In this document: in pieces, positions 43,760 to 56,765 of the stretch
How the letters are laid out: every line of letters begins with the position of its first letter
Numbering within the stretch: the stretch's first letter is position 1
Origin: Cinnamomum chago
Taxonomy: Eukaryota; Streptophyta; Magnoliopsida; Laurales; Lauraceae
NCBI GenBank assembly: GCA_038049695.1
Contig: CP142461.1
Span: forward strand, 23,629,001 to 23,693,000
Direction of reading: 5' to 3'
Length of the DNA: 64,000 nt
Translations under genes and position numbers: made by a program
The notes under the pieces: generated by a model
Database searches by the model: none
Told to the model about the DNA's origin: nothing
Seen by the model: only the letters and a program-made list of their open reading frames with translations

Positions 43760-44070
43760 AAACCTGTATTCATTTAAAGCATGAGTAAAACATGAAGATC
43801 TAACAAAACATATGTTCATTTACAACATCTGTAAAAGCATAGATATTTAACAAATCGGGTGTTCATTTAAAACATGTGTGAACATAGAGATCTGGCAAAA
43901 CAAGTGTCCATTTGAAACATTTGTAAAAGCATGGATATTTGACAAATCGGGTGTTCACTTAAAACATGTGTGAACATAGAGATTTGGTAAAACAAGTGTT
44001 CATTTGAAACATATGTAAAAGCATGGATATTTGACAAATCGGGTATTCATTTAAAGCATGTAAGTGCACC
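43760..44070. repeat. minisatellite, about 46-bp monomer in a 93-bp pair
   Basis: Units alternate between text with aacatgtgtgaacatagaga and text with catttgtaaaagcatggata, each followed by a gacaaatcggg or ggcaaaacaag variant. A related array occurs inverted in the LTR at 54670-58768. Confidence 0.8.
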
Positions 44071-44989
44071 AAGGAACGAGAAAAAATATAACAATAACTG
44101 AATTTACCTTGGAAAACATTAAAACCTGTTTAAACAATAACTTTCATGAAAGCGGATGCATTATCTGTTAGAAAAACACATGTGCAGTATAAAACATGAA
44201 AGGTACCAAGGAAACAGGAAACTGGCAAGATGGCAACCACACTGAGCTAAATCCTCCATCACTTATGTGATGAGAGCACACTAGAGGCGTTGGTCTCGGA
44301 CACCTGAGGTGACGAGAACCAACTAATATATAAATACATATAGCTAGACAAGACCAATGCCGTGGAACCGGGTAACGGGATAGGCAGGATCCAGACTACA
44401 GCTGGCAGGAGCAAGATGGGGGACGCCAAATCAGTGGATCAAGCTGACAAGGTTGTCCAAGCTTAGTGGTGCCGACTTATATGTTACAAGCGAGAAATCA
44501 AGACATATACATATATATACAGGAAGGTGTGTAACACCTTAGCAAGCGGGACAAGGTGCACATAGGCACATAAATCACGTTCATGTCAGGTCAAACATAT
44601 ATAGGCTAGCAGGACACTTAAAAGTGTATAGTTCAAGCTTTCTGGAACAGGCTAATAAAAATCACGTGAAAACAGGCGAGTATATATGAAATCCAAGTAC
44701 ATGAAAACACAAGAAAAATTTCCACAAGGTTACCTGACTATGCATTGAGAATTTAAGATTTAAATCAAGGTGTATAAGGTCCCGTATGTCAGTTTTGTCA
44801 CTAGCTTGGTACTCAATAAGATTAAGGACATTCCAAGCATCCTATACACAATCATAATTCGAGAGTCCTCAACATATTTCTGGGATGAGATTTTTCTCTC
44901 TTAGATTCCAAAACAGTCCTTCCTACCCATTCCGTGAACATATGGTTCGAAACAATTTTTCTTTCTTCTCAATGTCCAAAAGTTACTGC

Positions 44990-45170
44990 AAGGTCGGTCA
45001 CCTTGGCGGTCAGCAAGCGACTAGCCGACCTGGCCCTGGTCACCACCTAGTGACCGCCCCTACAGAAACCAGAATTTAGCTTACTGATATGCCGACCGAC
45101 CCTGAGCGGTGACCAGTCGGCTAGACGACTGGTGATCGCTTGCTGACCGCCCAGTCAGCAGGCAATTCAG
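44990..45170. repeat. palindromic GC-rich block in the long LTR
   Basis: Motifs such as ggcggtcagcaagcgactag, cagtcggctagacgactgg and gcttgctgaccgcc recur in both orientations. It lies about 1.65-1.8 kb from the LTR 3' terminus. Confidence 0.7.
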
Positions 45171-45441
45171 TTTTGGACTGTTTTTCAGCTCCTTTTTCCT
45201 CCAAAACATTTTTCCTATAATCCATCTCAATCCCTGCAATGAAATGAGCTCAAAAGCTCCTTTAATACATCATTCAACACTTCCATTCTCATCATTTCAC
45301 ATTTCTCCCTTCACTTCATTTTCATTCACAATCAATCTCAAGGTAAAGAAAACCCATATACATGAAAAATCATTTGCAACTTTGACAACACAATACATGC
45401 ATTTTCAAGATATGAACAAGAGAGAAATAAACTCATCAATA

Positions 45442-47459
45442 TGAAAGGAAGTGCGATTCAGATCTGAACTCTTAATGAAACAAAGAGTTTTATGGCTGCA
45501 ATTTAAAACTTTTTACTAGGATCATATTTAGAAAGTAAATCAGCCGTCAAAATTGCACTAGAAACACCATGAAAACAAGACCAACTTGTGTGTAATCAAA
45601 TTAGATACAATGGAGAAGACATACCTGATGTTCTTGGGCTGAATAAACTCCAAGATCTGAACTTGAAGATCAGATCTACTGCCTTTAAATTCCTGCACAC
45701 CTTGCTGGAATTTCTTGCAATAGTTTCCTTCTAGCCTTCTTCTCTATTCCTCTTTCTCCAAATCTGATTGGTTAGTGTTAGTGGGAACACAATAGGCTTC
45801 CTTCTTCTTGTTTTTCTCTTGATCTTATGTGCAAAGACCAGGTCTGATATGGGTTTTCTTTAAGAAGAAAACAAGGACAAGCAGGAACTTCTACTTGTGC
45901 AAAGATGCCTAGGACGTCCAAAGGCTTTTTGTGGCTGGTTTTTCCCTCACCAATGTAACCCACGCCCCAAGGTGTTTCTCTCCTCTTTTTAATGTTGATC
46001 CACGCCCAAGGGAGGGAACTACCAGCTATAAATAATAGCTGAAACCCTTTTAGAGAAGACCTTTCCTTAAAGAATAAGGAAACCAAGAGGACTTTCTAAA
46101 AAAAAAGAAACAAACACATGTGGACGTCCAACCCTCTTCCCTTTTCTTGTTTAGTTTCTAAATAGAATTAGAAAGCTACTAAACTTTAGGAAAACTTGCA
46201 CAAAGAGAACTCCTTCCAAGTAATGGGACCTACACAAACTTGGGACCCACATACTAGGGACCACTTTGACTAGCCCACACTTACTATGGCCCATGTACCA
46301 AATAATTTATTTAGAGTTGTAATTCATGTATGCCATCATGGGCCTATTTGAATTTACACTCAAAATTATTTCTCCACACATTTAAACAATTTAAGAAACC
46401 TTGCCAATCTAGGAAAGTGGCTAGAGAAGGGACCAAAAGACATATTTGCCCTTGGCTTCCAAAATGACCAAAATGTCCATGCTAACCCCATAGCAACACT
46501 AGGATCATTTTAACCTTAACTCATTCCACTAAAGAGTTACGGTTGCACTCCAGGGACAAATATTAAATGCAAATTAAGCTCATCATAAACCGACGATTGT
46601 CTTTGAGCTACCAAGTACAATGACCACAATGCCCCTCTATGTAACATCCATAATCAAGTAGGTTAACCGATGTACTATCTACCTTCTTGATTACATCTCA
46701 TCCTTAGAACTTCATACCCTTGACTTAATCATCATCCGGATATCATTCTCTTGATCCAGGGAGCGACCCACAAGTTCAATATCCATATGGAACATCCATA
46801 TACTAAGATCTTAGATTTTGATGATTAATCGGATAATTCTAAGGGGACGATCATTCCATCACACGATGGCATAGATTCCATATTGCATTTGCACGTCCCA
46901 ACTAATCAAGCCCGAGCACCCAAAACACAGAGCTGTTGACCCATGAACAGGATCTCACCCATAGTGAATTAAAGCACAAGAACTTGACTTCGTCAGTTCA
47001 TCCACAAATGCTCAAGATTAAGAGCACTGGTCACTCAGTAGCAAGAGGTGACTTGATCTCTCTCTGTGATAGTACTATTTTAGAGATCACACCTACAAGT
47101 GGTCCTGATCAATGCATGACACATGCACTAATGAGATAAATCCGGAAAGACCTCCGTGACTAAGGTAAGTCACCCTGAATACAGGAGAGTATCTCATTAT
47201 AACTTATACCAAGATGAAGTGCCCAACTCCATCTCTCAGTTATGAACAAGTTTATTGTTTCCAGTGTCCATGACTCAGACCTTACTATGTGTAGCCACTA
47301 CACACCCAAGTCATTACTAGAAAACAATGGGCCTTACACAACCATACATATACACAAGTAATAAGAGAAAGATGTCATTCTATTAAATAACCAATAAATA
47401 TCCAGTAACAGAGATGTGAGTGCAGTCAGTGGGCTTTAGGGCATACACCAATCCCAACA
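45442..47459 (-). mobile_element. Ty1-copia-type solo LTR nested in a gypsy LTR
   Basis: The 2018-bp LTR runs on the minus strand from TGTTGGGATTGGTGTATGCC to CCTTTCA. Exact CAATA copies lie at 45437-45441 and 47460-47464. It has no internal region. It resembles the LTRs at 27408 and 48691 in start style and in several internal phrases. Confidence 0.87.
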
Positions 47460-48013
47460 CAATATGCATTTTTAAGAGTAATAGAATCATTGGTGTAAAA
47501 TCAAGATTTCTCCATAAAACATGTACATATTCAAAACAATCCATTCATCCACTTGCCTCGGGTCCAAGCTAGCAAATCAAGCTTCTAATCTCACTCCCAA
47601 GCCAAAGATCTCCAAGCTATACAAAAACCCCCAAAACAAACCATTACAAACCCTAAATAGTCAAAACAAAGGAATAGAAGGAGAGAACTTTCAATAATGG
47701 AGATGGAGCTTCTCTAGGGTCACAAGAATACATATCTAGAAGATGGAGATGATTGCTTACTTGGAAGGTCCTCTAATGGCAAGAATTAGCTCAAAGAGAG
47801 TCTCAATGTTAGTGGATTTCTCTTTTAATGGCATCCATGGAAAGCTTGCAAGGTGGAGAAGAAGAAGATGAAACTCATTTCTCTATTTGATAAAGGTTGG
47901 TGGTGGATTGAGGAGGAAGAAAGCAAGAAGAAGGAGAAGAAAAGAAAAACCCTAGGTTGCTACCACTTTTTTGTGCTGGATAAGGAGAAGTGGAAGAAGG
48001 GATGGGTTCCCTC

Positions 48014-48041
48014 TTTTATAAAAAGTGAAGGTGGGTCCCAC
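48014..48041 (-). promoter_or_regulatory. LTR promoter: TATA box with TCP-like site upstream
   Basis: On the minus strand GTGGGACCCAC (48041-48031) lies 10 bp upstream of TATAAAA (48020-48014). GGNCCCAC is the class I TCP binding motif. The same arrangement recurs in two related LTRs. Confidence 0.6.
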
Positions 48042-48690
48042 AACTAACATGACTTGTCGGGCTAGAAACATGTTTCTCGGGATCTCGGATGAGTTCGACG
48101 AAGAAGGAGGAAATGATCGTCGAAATATCTAGTTTCTAAAAAGTATATGTTTCGTGGGTTTCGGAGACATTGAAAATAGTGTCCAGATTTTCATGTAAAA
48201 AGACTGTTTTGCCCATAACATTGGAAAAGTAGGGTTTCGGGGTCTCGAACGGGGACAAGATCAATACGAAAGTTGTAGAGATTAACGAGATAAGTCAAAC
48301 GGAACCAAAATGAGAATTTATTGGGAATCACAAAGAACGTCTCCAAGCTGATCATGTAAAACAAGTAGGACCCTACGGTCATTGTCCAGGTTCACTGGCT
48401 CTCAAAACTCCCCAGAACTAGTGAAAAGCCATTCTAACTCACAAACTCAACCAAACAAACACTAATCCCACTTAGAGAAACTAATCCACAAATAAAACAA
48501 CACTAATCCAGAAAATTAGGGGTCAGGGTCTCATAGTACTGACAGACAAGATGGGCGCCGGATTATGATAAGGGGCTAGCCTTATCAGGCGATCACGTCC
48601 ACATTAATACGAGGATTCGGCGCATGATCTGATGGGATATTGCCTGCACCTACCGCTATGAAGGAAGCATGGCATGGGGTAACGGGACAG

Positions 48691-50274
48691 TGTTAGAAGT
48701 AGGTAGGCCTCGTGGATAGATTTTTAAAACTTTTGACCCACTTGACTAGGAATCAACTATCCATAAGGCTATAAAACCCAATTCAGGATCCATGTCCTCA
48801 ATCTCAGCCCTCATGATCAGTAAATAAACCTATCAAGAAGATAGAACAGTAGCCAATAAGCATCCATAAAATCTACAACATGCAAGGAAGTAGATTATAC
48901 CTTTGGAGCTCGGTTGTGCTCTAATAGAGAAGTTGCGTCTTTCTTTGATAATGAGACTTTTTCATGTATCAAATAAGAATCTCCAAGACCTCTTGATCTT
49001 CCACGCTATGACCCGTATCAGAATCTCTTTTTTCAAGAAGATGGGTGGATCTCCAAGAGAAAACCCTACTAGAAACTCCAAGGAACTAGAAGAGAACTAG
49101 AGGAGAAAGAGAAGAAGGAAAAATTGTGCAACAACTTACACAAAGGAGGGCTTGGGCGTGGATACCAAGGGTTGGACGTTCAAGGGTGTTCCTTCCCATA
49201 TATATATAACACAAAGACTCCTCCTTTTACTAATTAAAATAGAAGTTCAACTCCCAATAAGAATTAGTAACCATCTCCTTTTTAATTACTATAGAAGTCT
49301 CACTTCCACAATAATTAGTAAGTTAACTATTACCACTATTAGAAGTCTCACTTCAAATAGAAATAGTAACTTTCTAATTCATTCCTTTTAAAGTTGAAGT
49401 AGGATTAGTAACTTTCTAATATCTTGGGTTAGCGTGAGGACCACTAGGGATTCCTTAGAAAGCTGACTCCAGCTGGGACACCGCGACCTCACATCTCATG
49501 TCCAATCTGGGCCCACTATTAATTACAAATAACACCACTATATAAACGCAATTGCACTCTAGTCTTAGGAATAAATTACAATGAAGACCCTAAACTTCCA
49601 CATTACCACAAGTAGGCCCCTCCATCATTATCCAGGGATCAATTGGAATAAATCTGTCCAATCCAATCTTAGATCCACATCTTATTATCCTTGAGCCCCA
49701 ATTAATCACAGTGATCATCAGTACCATCCAATTAACTCTTAATCGATATGGGTGTGCACTTACTATTGATAAATCCATTAATTGGCACAAGGGGATAATA
49801 TAGATAGATTCCATCTTGACCATTGGATGTTCCCACAGTCCTTCTACCACGTACCCAACACACCGAGGTGTTGACCTACAGTTGGCCTCACTCATTGGTG
49901 ACTCAAAGCAAATGAATAGATAGAAACTTGAGTTCATCAATGTCTCAAGATTGAGAGCCTATTGCTACGGAATTATGAGAGCAGAACTTAAAATTGAGAC
50001 AGTATTCATAAGGTACTTCTCATGGTCCTTCAATACATTCAATGTACCAGCATTATGATCCAGAATCTTTCATTCTGATGATCGAAACAAATCACACTAT
50101 CGCATAGTGATCAAAGTGATCCAACCTTATCAGATGATATGCCCAGTCTCGTCACTAGTTGTGAAGATATTTTTAAGTATAAGATTTGTGACACATGCCT
50201 CCCGTATGTGGATCTTATCCATATACATATATCACATCTAATATACTAATGGGACCTGGTGCATTAAGTAATTG
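48691..50274 (-). mobile_element. Ty1-copia-type LTR, truncated
   Basis: It starts tgttagaagtaggtagg on the plus strand and is closely similar to 27408-28935 throughout. It stops at gcattaagtaat, about 104 bp short of the full LTR end. It sits in the split Tat-like LTR, with GACAG just to its left (48686-48690). Confidence 0.8.
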
Positions 50275-51313
50275 ATGAGGGCTCCGACCTTTCGTCCTCT
50301 CCTTCCCACCCCTGGGGCTGCCGGGAGTATGGCGGAGGAGGAAAAATGAGTCATCAACATTTTTGTACGGGTATGCCAGATTTTCTATTCTACTTGGAAT
50401 TTGAAGTGGTGATCCGGAGATTTGCCTTCACAAGTAGAATGGAAATCAATTCTTCTTTCTAACTTTCCATTGCACATATATTTTGAGAAATGGACAAATT
50501 TTTTTAAATGCTACAAGAGGTGATTTCATTTGTTTGCCGTGAGAGGCGATTTTTGTTTGCCGTGAGAGGCGGTTTTGTGCCGTGAAAGGCGATTTACAAA
50601 TCTCATCAATAATGAAAGACAAGAAATGTGATTTTTTGTTTCTTTACAAAGAATACAAAATACAATTGAAAAGTAAGAAAAGGGATCTGACTTCCCAGGA
50701 GATTACGGGGACTCGTTCAGATCGATAGTCGCAAGTCATGTATATATTGTTGTATCTTTTCACCCGCCTACCAGACCGTCGTGTCTGATCCTTTTCTTTG
50801 GTACTCAGGTCCAGACGTTATTTATCCCGAGACGGAGCTTGAGGAGGTGGTCGGCGAACCGCAACGTTTAGTTGAGTGGCATGCCGATGATGTTGTTTAG
50901 ACATTCGGTTGCCACGAGAGACGTAACATTTTGGGAATTGTCTAACTCATTCTTTTGAGGGATTATTTTGGATTGTACTGGCCTTTGTTGGCCTTTATTT
51001 TTCGGATGTTAATTAAATGATCTTTTGTATAAACCTTAACAATTACTTTTGGGAAATGCTAATGATCATTGCTCACTCTGACATCAAGTAATATGCATAT
51101 GTTACCAGTCTTGTGGTTTTCGAAATGAATTATCAATTTGATTTGCTACATGCTTCCACACTTAAACAAATGTTACATTGATGTGATATCCTCACTGCGG
51201 ACACCTGTAGAAAATTAAATAAATGTGTGCATCTTATCATCACACTCATTACATCACATTACATTAGTCCCGATCCCAGATTAGGCCCGTGGACCCGGTC
51301 TGGGGTCGCAACA
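50275..51313 (+). mobile_element. gypsy-type LTR 3' part, plus orientation
   Basis: From about 50740 the text (accagaccgtcgtgtctgat, ctcaggtccaga, ggcctttgttggcctttatt) matches the 3' part of the long LTRs, and it ends gtctggggtcgcaaca. The left part (50275-50739) is not recognisably related and contains a short tandem repeat. No target duplication was found, so it is probably truncated or rearranged. Confidence 0.6.
50531..50595. repeat. short tandem repeat, gccgtgagaggcgatttt unit
   Basis: Three copies of a 20-25 bp unit based on tttgccgtgagaggcgattt. Confidence 0.8.
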
Positions 51314-51558
51314 GACATCCCTGAGTTTTGCTTCCAGTTCGGCCATATGTATCTGCTTCACCAGGTGTAGCGACCCTGGAACGGGTCCCGGGCCCGCGAC
51401 ATAGTTTTTTTGTAGTTTTCCCACAGGTTCTCGTAGTGAGGATTCCCGAAACACGCGGAATCTATCTCACACAATCAAGTTTGTGGAAGAGTAAAGCAAA
51501 TCACATCAAGATAAGCACCAATAAAATTTCAAGTGCCATTGCAAAATAATATCAAGAC

Positions 51559-54383
51559 TGTCGTGACCCCGGAACGGGTCCCGGGCCCGCGACGCAGTTG
51601 ATGATACTTTCCCACAGGTTCCCGCGGTGAGGATTCCCAAAGACATGCGGAATCTGACTCACACGTACAAACTTTGTGGAAGCGTGTAGCAAAACACATC
51701 AAGATGAGCACCAATAAAATAATTGAGTGCTATGACAAATAATAACACGATATAGTATCAAAGAAAGAAACTAACATGGCATTCCCATTAAAGTTCAAGT
51801 TATAAAACTGACACGAAAGTAAGTTAAGTGTTGTTGCAATTCCAAGAGAGGCCAACAAAGGCCAATACATTTCTCCAAAATATAACCAAAAGAAACCCCA
51901 AGACAAAAGGTGACGAAACTCGAGAACCCGCCCGACGTCTAAATGACATCGTCGGGCTGCCACTCTCTCACAGGGTTGGCTCACAAGCCTCCTCCTGACG
52001 CTCCTCCTCAAAGGTAACGTCTCCTGCACCTGGGCACCAACAAACAAGGGTCAAACACGACGGTTTGGCAGGTAATCAATGTAGGCATGAACATGAACAA
52101 TAACATTTAGAGAAAACATGTAAGCAAATCTTTGGTATGAAGTACTATCAAAGCTGAGATACATTTTCAAGAATACGAACAAAGTTAAGATATCAAAACA
52201 AACTAGCATGAGTACATAATATATCATGAATAGTTATCAACCACAAAGAGCCCATCCTTTCTCTATCATTTATATAATGAAAAGAGCAAGCACGCACGAC
52301 AAGCACGAAATACATAATATAAGCACGACACGATTTCCCACTAAGACGGGAATTCCGGCCGCGGAACCGGACACGCACGATGTGTAATAAATACACGACC
52401 AGTCTGCAGACAGTCCACATGTTTAAAGACCCCCAGACAGTGGATCAAACCGAAAGGGCAGTCTAAGCTCAGTGGTATTTACTTAATTCATGAATGCACA
52501 AAACCCGCGAAACACGGTCGAAACAAGTCGAGATAAAAAGGGGGAAATCACTTATCAAAACACGACGAGCACGACTAGCAAGAGGCGTAATAATATGCAT
52601 AACACGCTTAGGAAGTGATCCCCTTTTTCTTTAAACAAAACTTCAAAACAAGCTTATACTTGAAACTCAAAACAAGTGCACGTTTATACTTATCATACCA
52701 AGACGGAAGTTCAAATACAAAATCTGACAAGCATGTGCTAAGGCTACTAATTGACCTTTGTGTAATTGAAACTCAAAATGTCAGAATATACAAGAATTGG
52801 TGTCCCCTAAGTTGGGTTGCATTTCGAAGTTCCATTTACACAATGTCAAGCCAAAACCCTTAACATAGTCTAGTTTTCAACCCTCAAGAAAAATACACAA
52901 AATGGGAAAAAAACTCATCTTCCTGAATCTGGCAGGTTCGCTCGAGCGGACCTGCCACGTTGATGACACTTCGCTCGAGCGAACTGTTCGTTCGAGCGGA
53001 TAATACGTGCGTTCGAACGGACGACTCTCTGCCTTGCTCCAGATTATACAGAGGGCAGTTCGCTCGAGCGGACCCAAGGGTCGCTCGAGCGGACAACTCT
53101 CTGTCTGCGCTCGGACCAAACAGAGGCTTGGTCACTCGAGCGGACCCAAGGGTCGCTCGAGCGAATCGGCTTCTGCCTGAACTCGCAAAGTGCAGAAATG
53201 CCTTCCTTTTTCACAACTTTTGCCACTTTCTTCCCCTTCTTCTCAACAATCAATCACATAGCATCCCTTGAGCCTCCATGCTCACCAAGGGTTCATTTCT
53301 CACCGTCCACACATCCAAATCAAGAAAAATGAAATCATAAAACTTGTAGACAAATCATATGCACAATTTCTAAAACACAATAGAATCAAAATACAATGCA
53401 CATGAAGCCTATAAAGATCACTTGCCTTGACCAAAGCTAAATACTCTTCTCAAGCACTCCACTCAAGCTATTCCACACTACAAGGAAACCCAAGAGAAAA
53501 AAAACCATACAAATCACTAAATCTTGAAAACAAGAAACCCATTTTATTAAAGGGTTTGAAACCAAGGAAAACATGATCTTTAAGAACTAAAAAGACTTCA
53601 TGAAAAGCATGGGTTGTAGCTCTTACCTAACAATGGCCAAACAAGAGGAATGAGAACAAATGGAGAGCTTTCCCAACTTAAACTTCCAAGAAAAGGATAT
53701 CAATAGGAAACTTGAGATGAGGTGAAGAAGAGTATGTCTTTAGAACTTTCTTTAGAGTCTTCTAGCTAGCTCATGCAAGAGAAATGAAGATGGAAGGAAG
53801 AGAGGTTTTCCTTGCCCTAGGTTTAGAAGATTGCAGAGATTAGGGAAAAATGAATGAATGAGAGGGAGAAGGGTTTAAGTGAGGAGAATGGGTCCTGACT
53901 AACTTGAACTTGAAATGGCCAAAACACGATCTTGCGGGCCTCGGATGACTTCGACGAAGAAGGATAAAACGATCGTCGAAATATCTAGTTTCCAAAAAGT
54001 ATATTTTTGATATGGTTTTGAGACCTCGAAAATCATGTCCAGATTTGTGCAAGAAAGACAATTTTACCCCCTTTGGGTCAGAACATGGGTTTTTGGGCTT
54101 CAAACATGAATGGGCTTAAAACGAAAGTTGTAACACATAGAAGAATCATTCAAATGAAATCAAAATCACAATCACACGGAAAACGATACGATCTTCCCAT
54201 GCTCACACGCGCACTCGGACCTTTCCGGGTGTGTCTAATTAATACTAAACGTTCTCAAAATCTCCAAAGCTATGTCCAAGACTAAACTAATCACTTCTAA
54301 CCCCCAACAACAACTAAACACACTTAGAACTAAACGCATACTAATCACACACTAATCGACTTGGTCTGGGTCGGGGTCTAACA
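51559..54383 (-). mobile_element. gypsy-type solo LTR, 2825 bp
   Basis: The plus-strand ends are tgtcgtgaccccgg and gggtcggggtctaaca. Exact AAGAC copies lie at 51554-51558 and 54384-54388. No internal domain is present. It carries a block of CTCGAG palindromes (52936-53165) and the conserved tcggatgacttcgacgaaga segment near 53940. Confidence 0.92.
52936..53165. repeat. eight-fold palindromic block, ttcgctcgagcgaa type
   Basis: Eight copies or close variants of the self-complementary ttcgctcgagcgaa lie within 230 bp, some with the variants ttcgttcgagcgga and gcgttcgaacgga. It is 1.38-1.61 kb from the LTR 3' terminus. All six-frame open stretches here are by-products. Confidence 0.85.
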
Positions 54384-55162
54384 AAGACATAGTATCGCAA
54401 GAAGGGACTTAACATGGCATTCCCATCATAATTCAAGTAATGAGACTAACACAAAAGGTAGTTAAGTTTAGTTACATCCCATAAGAGGCCAACAAAGGCC
54501 AATACAATTCTCAAAATGACAAAAGAACACATGACAAAATGAAGCGCAACTCAAGAACCCGCCCGACGTCTAGTTGACATCGTCCGGTTGCCACTCTCTG
54601 ACTGGGGGTGGCTCAAGAGCCTCCTCTGGACGCTCCTCCTCAAAGGCAATGTCACCTATACCTGGGCACTGTGAGAACCCGACCCCTAATCTCTTGAATT
54701 AGTGTTGTTTTATTTGTGGATTAGTTTCTTTTAGTGGGATTAGTATTTATTGGGTTGAATTTGTGAGTTAGAATGATTTTTCTCTAGTTTTGGGGAATTT
54801 TGAGTGCCTTTGTGATTAGTGAGACCCTTTGGGGGTTCTTTTAGTGACTTTGCGCGAGATTGGGAGGTTATTCGGAATTCCTGATAATTCTTGTTTTAGC
54901 CTCATTTGACTTATTTTGTTAACCTCTACAACTTTCGTGTTCACTCCGTAACCATTCGAAGCTCCGAAAATAAGTTTTTCCAGCCCGGAGGGAAAAATCG
55001 GTCTTTTCACATTGAATCTGGACCCAAATTTGGAGATCTCAGAACCATGCCAAAATTATACTTTTTGGAAACTAGATTTTATGAGAAACATTTTTCTCTT
55101 CTTCGTCGATCGCATCCGAGGCCCACAAATAGATGTTTTACCCTTGGCAAGTTGTAAGTGTG

Positions 55163-55189
55163 GTGGGGCCCACACCCACCCATTATAAG
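55163..55189 (+). promoter_or_regulatory. LTR promoter: TCP-like site and TATA box
   Basis: GTGGGGCCCAC at 55163-55173 is followed 10 bp later by TATAAG at 55184-55189 and then a CT-rich leader. This lies about 515 bp inside the LTR 5' end. GGNCCCAC is the class I TCP core; function is inferred. Confidence 0.6.
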
Positions 55190-56404
55190 ATGTCTCTACC
55201 CTCTCTTTCTCCCTCATTTCTCCACTCCATCGGCTGCAACTCCCCAGCTACAGTACCAGCAGCCATTCTTCTTCTTTTCTTCCATTTCCCTTGCTCTAAT
55301 GGAGCCTCCAAGCCACCAATCCGACGAGGGAACTCCGGCAACTTCTTCCCCTTCACCTCCTCTCTTGTTTGACATCATTTTCGTAGGAAACCAAGGTGGG
55401 TAGCCCCTATTGCAAGCTTCTTCTTGTTGATTCATGACTCTAGAGGTAAGAACTCTTTCCCATTTTCCTTTGATGTGCAATGACTTTCCCTTAGGTTCTA
55501 TTTTCTAGTTGGGTTTGAGCTCATTCCTTGTCTTCCTTTGTTTAACCCATTTTAGGGTTTGTTTTGAGGGTTTTGTAGAGATTGTTGATCTTGAACTTGA
55601 GAGGTGATTAGAGACTTGGTTTAGCTAATGGGAACCCAAGGCAAGTGGATGAATGGATGGTTGGAATGTTATCAAAGTTTTATGAGAAAATCCTAAGTTT
55701 TATTACTTGTTCTTGATAATTTGATATATGTTTTCACATATGCTTCTTGCCACATTTCTATTGATCTCGAAAATGCATATTAATGGGTCTTGCTCTCTTG
55801 TTAAATCTCTTGGAAATTATGCATTTCATTTGGTCAAAGTTTGCTCATATGGTTTTATAATGAATGGGGTTGGTTTTTCCATTCATCTTTATGTTTATTA
55901 GCTTGCATTGATTGGAAGTAGACGCTCATTTAAAGAGTTTTGCTAACTCATCTATTGTTATGGAAATGTAACCAATAGTTCTTATTTATCTCTAGACTTT
56001 TGGCTAGCTTGGACACAAGGCAAGTGAATGTTTTGATTTTTATAAGCTTTCAATGATAGTGGTATTTTCCACTCATGCCTATTTATTGCATTGGTTTGAA
56101 ATGAATGTCCATGCTAGAGTTTGGTAGTGCATTTATGACTTATAAGTGTATTGGTGAATGTCATTTAATTCTCTTCTTGTTGTACTAAATGTACTCTATT
56201 GTGAAATGGTTTCCTTCTTTCTTTGTATGGAATGGGATGTGGATGGAAGAAGTGATGAATGAACACATATTGGAGTTTTGGGGAAGTATAAATAGATGCA
56301 TTGGAGGAGCTCCTAGCTCAGTTATATTGCAGGGACTAAGTGGAAGTGGGGAGAATGGTTTTGAGGAGGAGAAAGGGCTCAAATCTGAACACAGTGGGTG
56401 ATTC

Positions 56405-56765
56405 CCGCACCTGGCGGTCAGCCTGCGGTCACCCGGCGGCTAGCCGCCTGGTGACTGGCGGCTAACCGCCAGCTAGCCGAAATGTCACGGTTGCTTTTCC
56501 AGAGAGCACACTTCTCCACCTGAAAACTCGGTCAGCTCCACGATTAGCCAGCGGCTAACCGCCGAACCCATCGGCGGCTGACCGCCAGCTAACCGCACCT
56601 TGGCGGTTAGCTTTCCAGTAAGCTGTATTTTTGGCAGCCCAGCCGCGGTCAGCCAGCGGCTAGCCGCCCATCCCAGCGGCGGCTAACCGCCAGGTGACCG
56701 AAATTTCCCAGGTTTCGGAGAGCTCCTCCCTCGAGCGAACTCTCCGGTTCGCTCGAGCGCTGAGC
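56405..56765. repeat. palindromic block, cggctaaccgcc type
   Basis: It has more than ten variants of ggcggctaaccgccagctag and its inverse, ending with ttcgctcgagcg. It can fold into many short hairpins. It is 2.0-2.4 kb from the LTR 3' end. Confidence 0.8.

Larger units (their letters stand above)
43345..48535 (-). mobile_element. long gypsy-type solo LTR with a nested copia LTR
   Basis: It starts on the plus strand with tgtcacgtccccaaaacgg and ends ggtcagggtctcata. The terminal TG of the minus strand has become TA. Exact GTACT copies lie at 43340-43344 and 48536-48540. It is 5191 bp in total, or about 3.17 kb without the nested LTR at 45442-47459. It contains a minisatellite, a palindromic block and a TATA/TCP-like promoter, as do its relatives at 51-62 kb. 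Confidence 0.87.
43021..48690 (+). mobile_element. Tat-like gypsy LTR, split and truncated
   Basis: It starts TGTGGGGGATTCTT and shares with the LTR at 40812 the phrases ctcggtaacagtacc, ctcggcaacagtgcc and gttgcaaaacgt. Family sequence covers 43021-43344 and 48541-48690. Between these lies another LTR with target duplication GTACT, and on the right it is cut by the copia LTR at 48691. Its own 3' end was not found. Confidence 0.65.

Noticed and set aside
52936..53165. Regularly spaced palindromes considered as a CRISPR-like array
   Set aside because: The repeats are short and variable with irregular spacing, lie inside a plant LTR, and have no cas genes.
52877..53271. Four overlapping open frames, Arg/Ser/Leu-rich
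   Set aside because: They are a by-product of eight palindromic CTCGAG repeats, which remain open on both strands.
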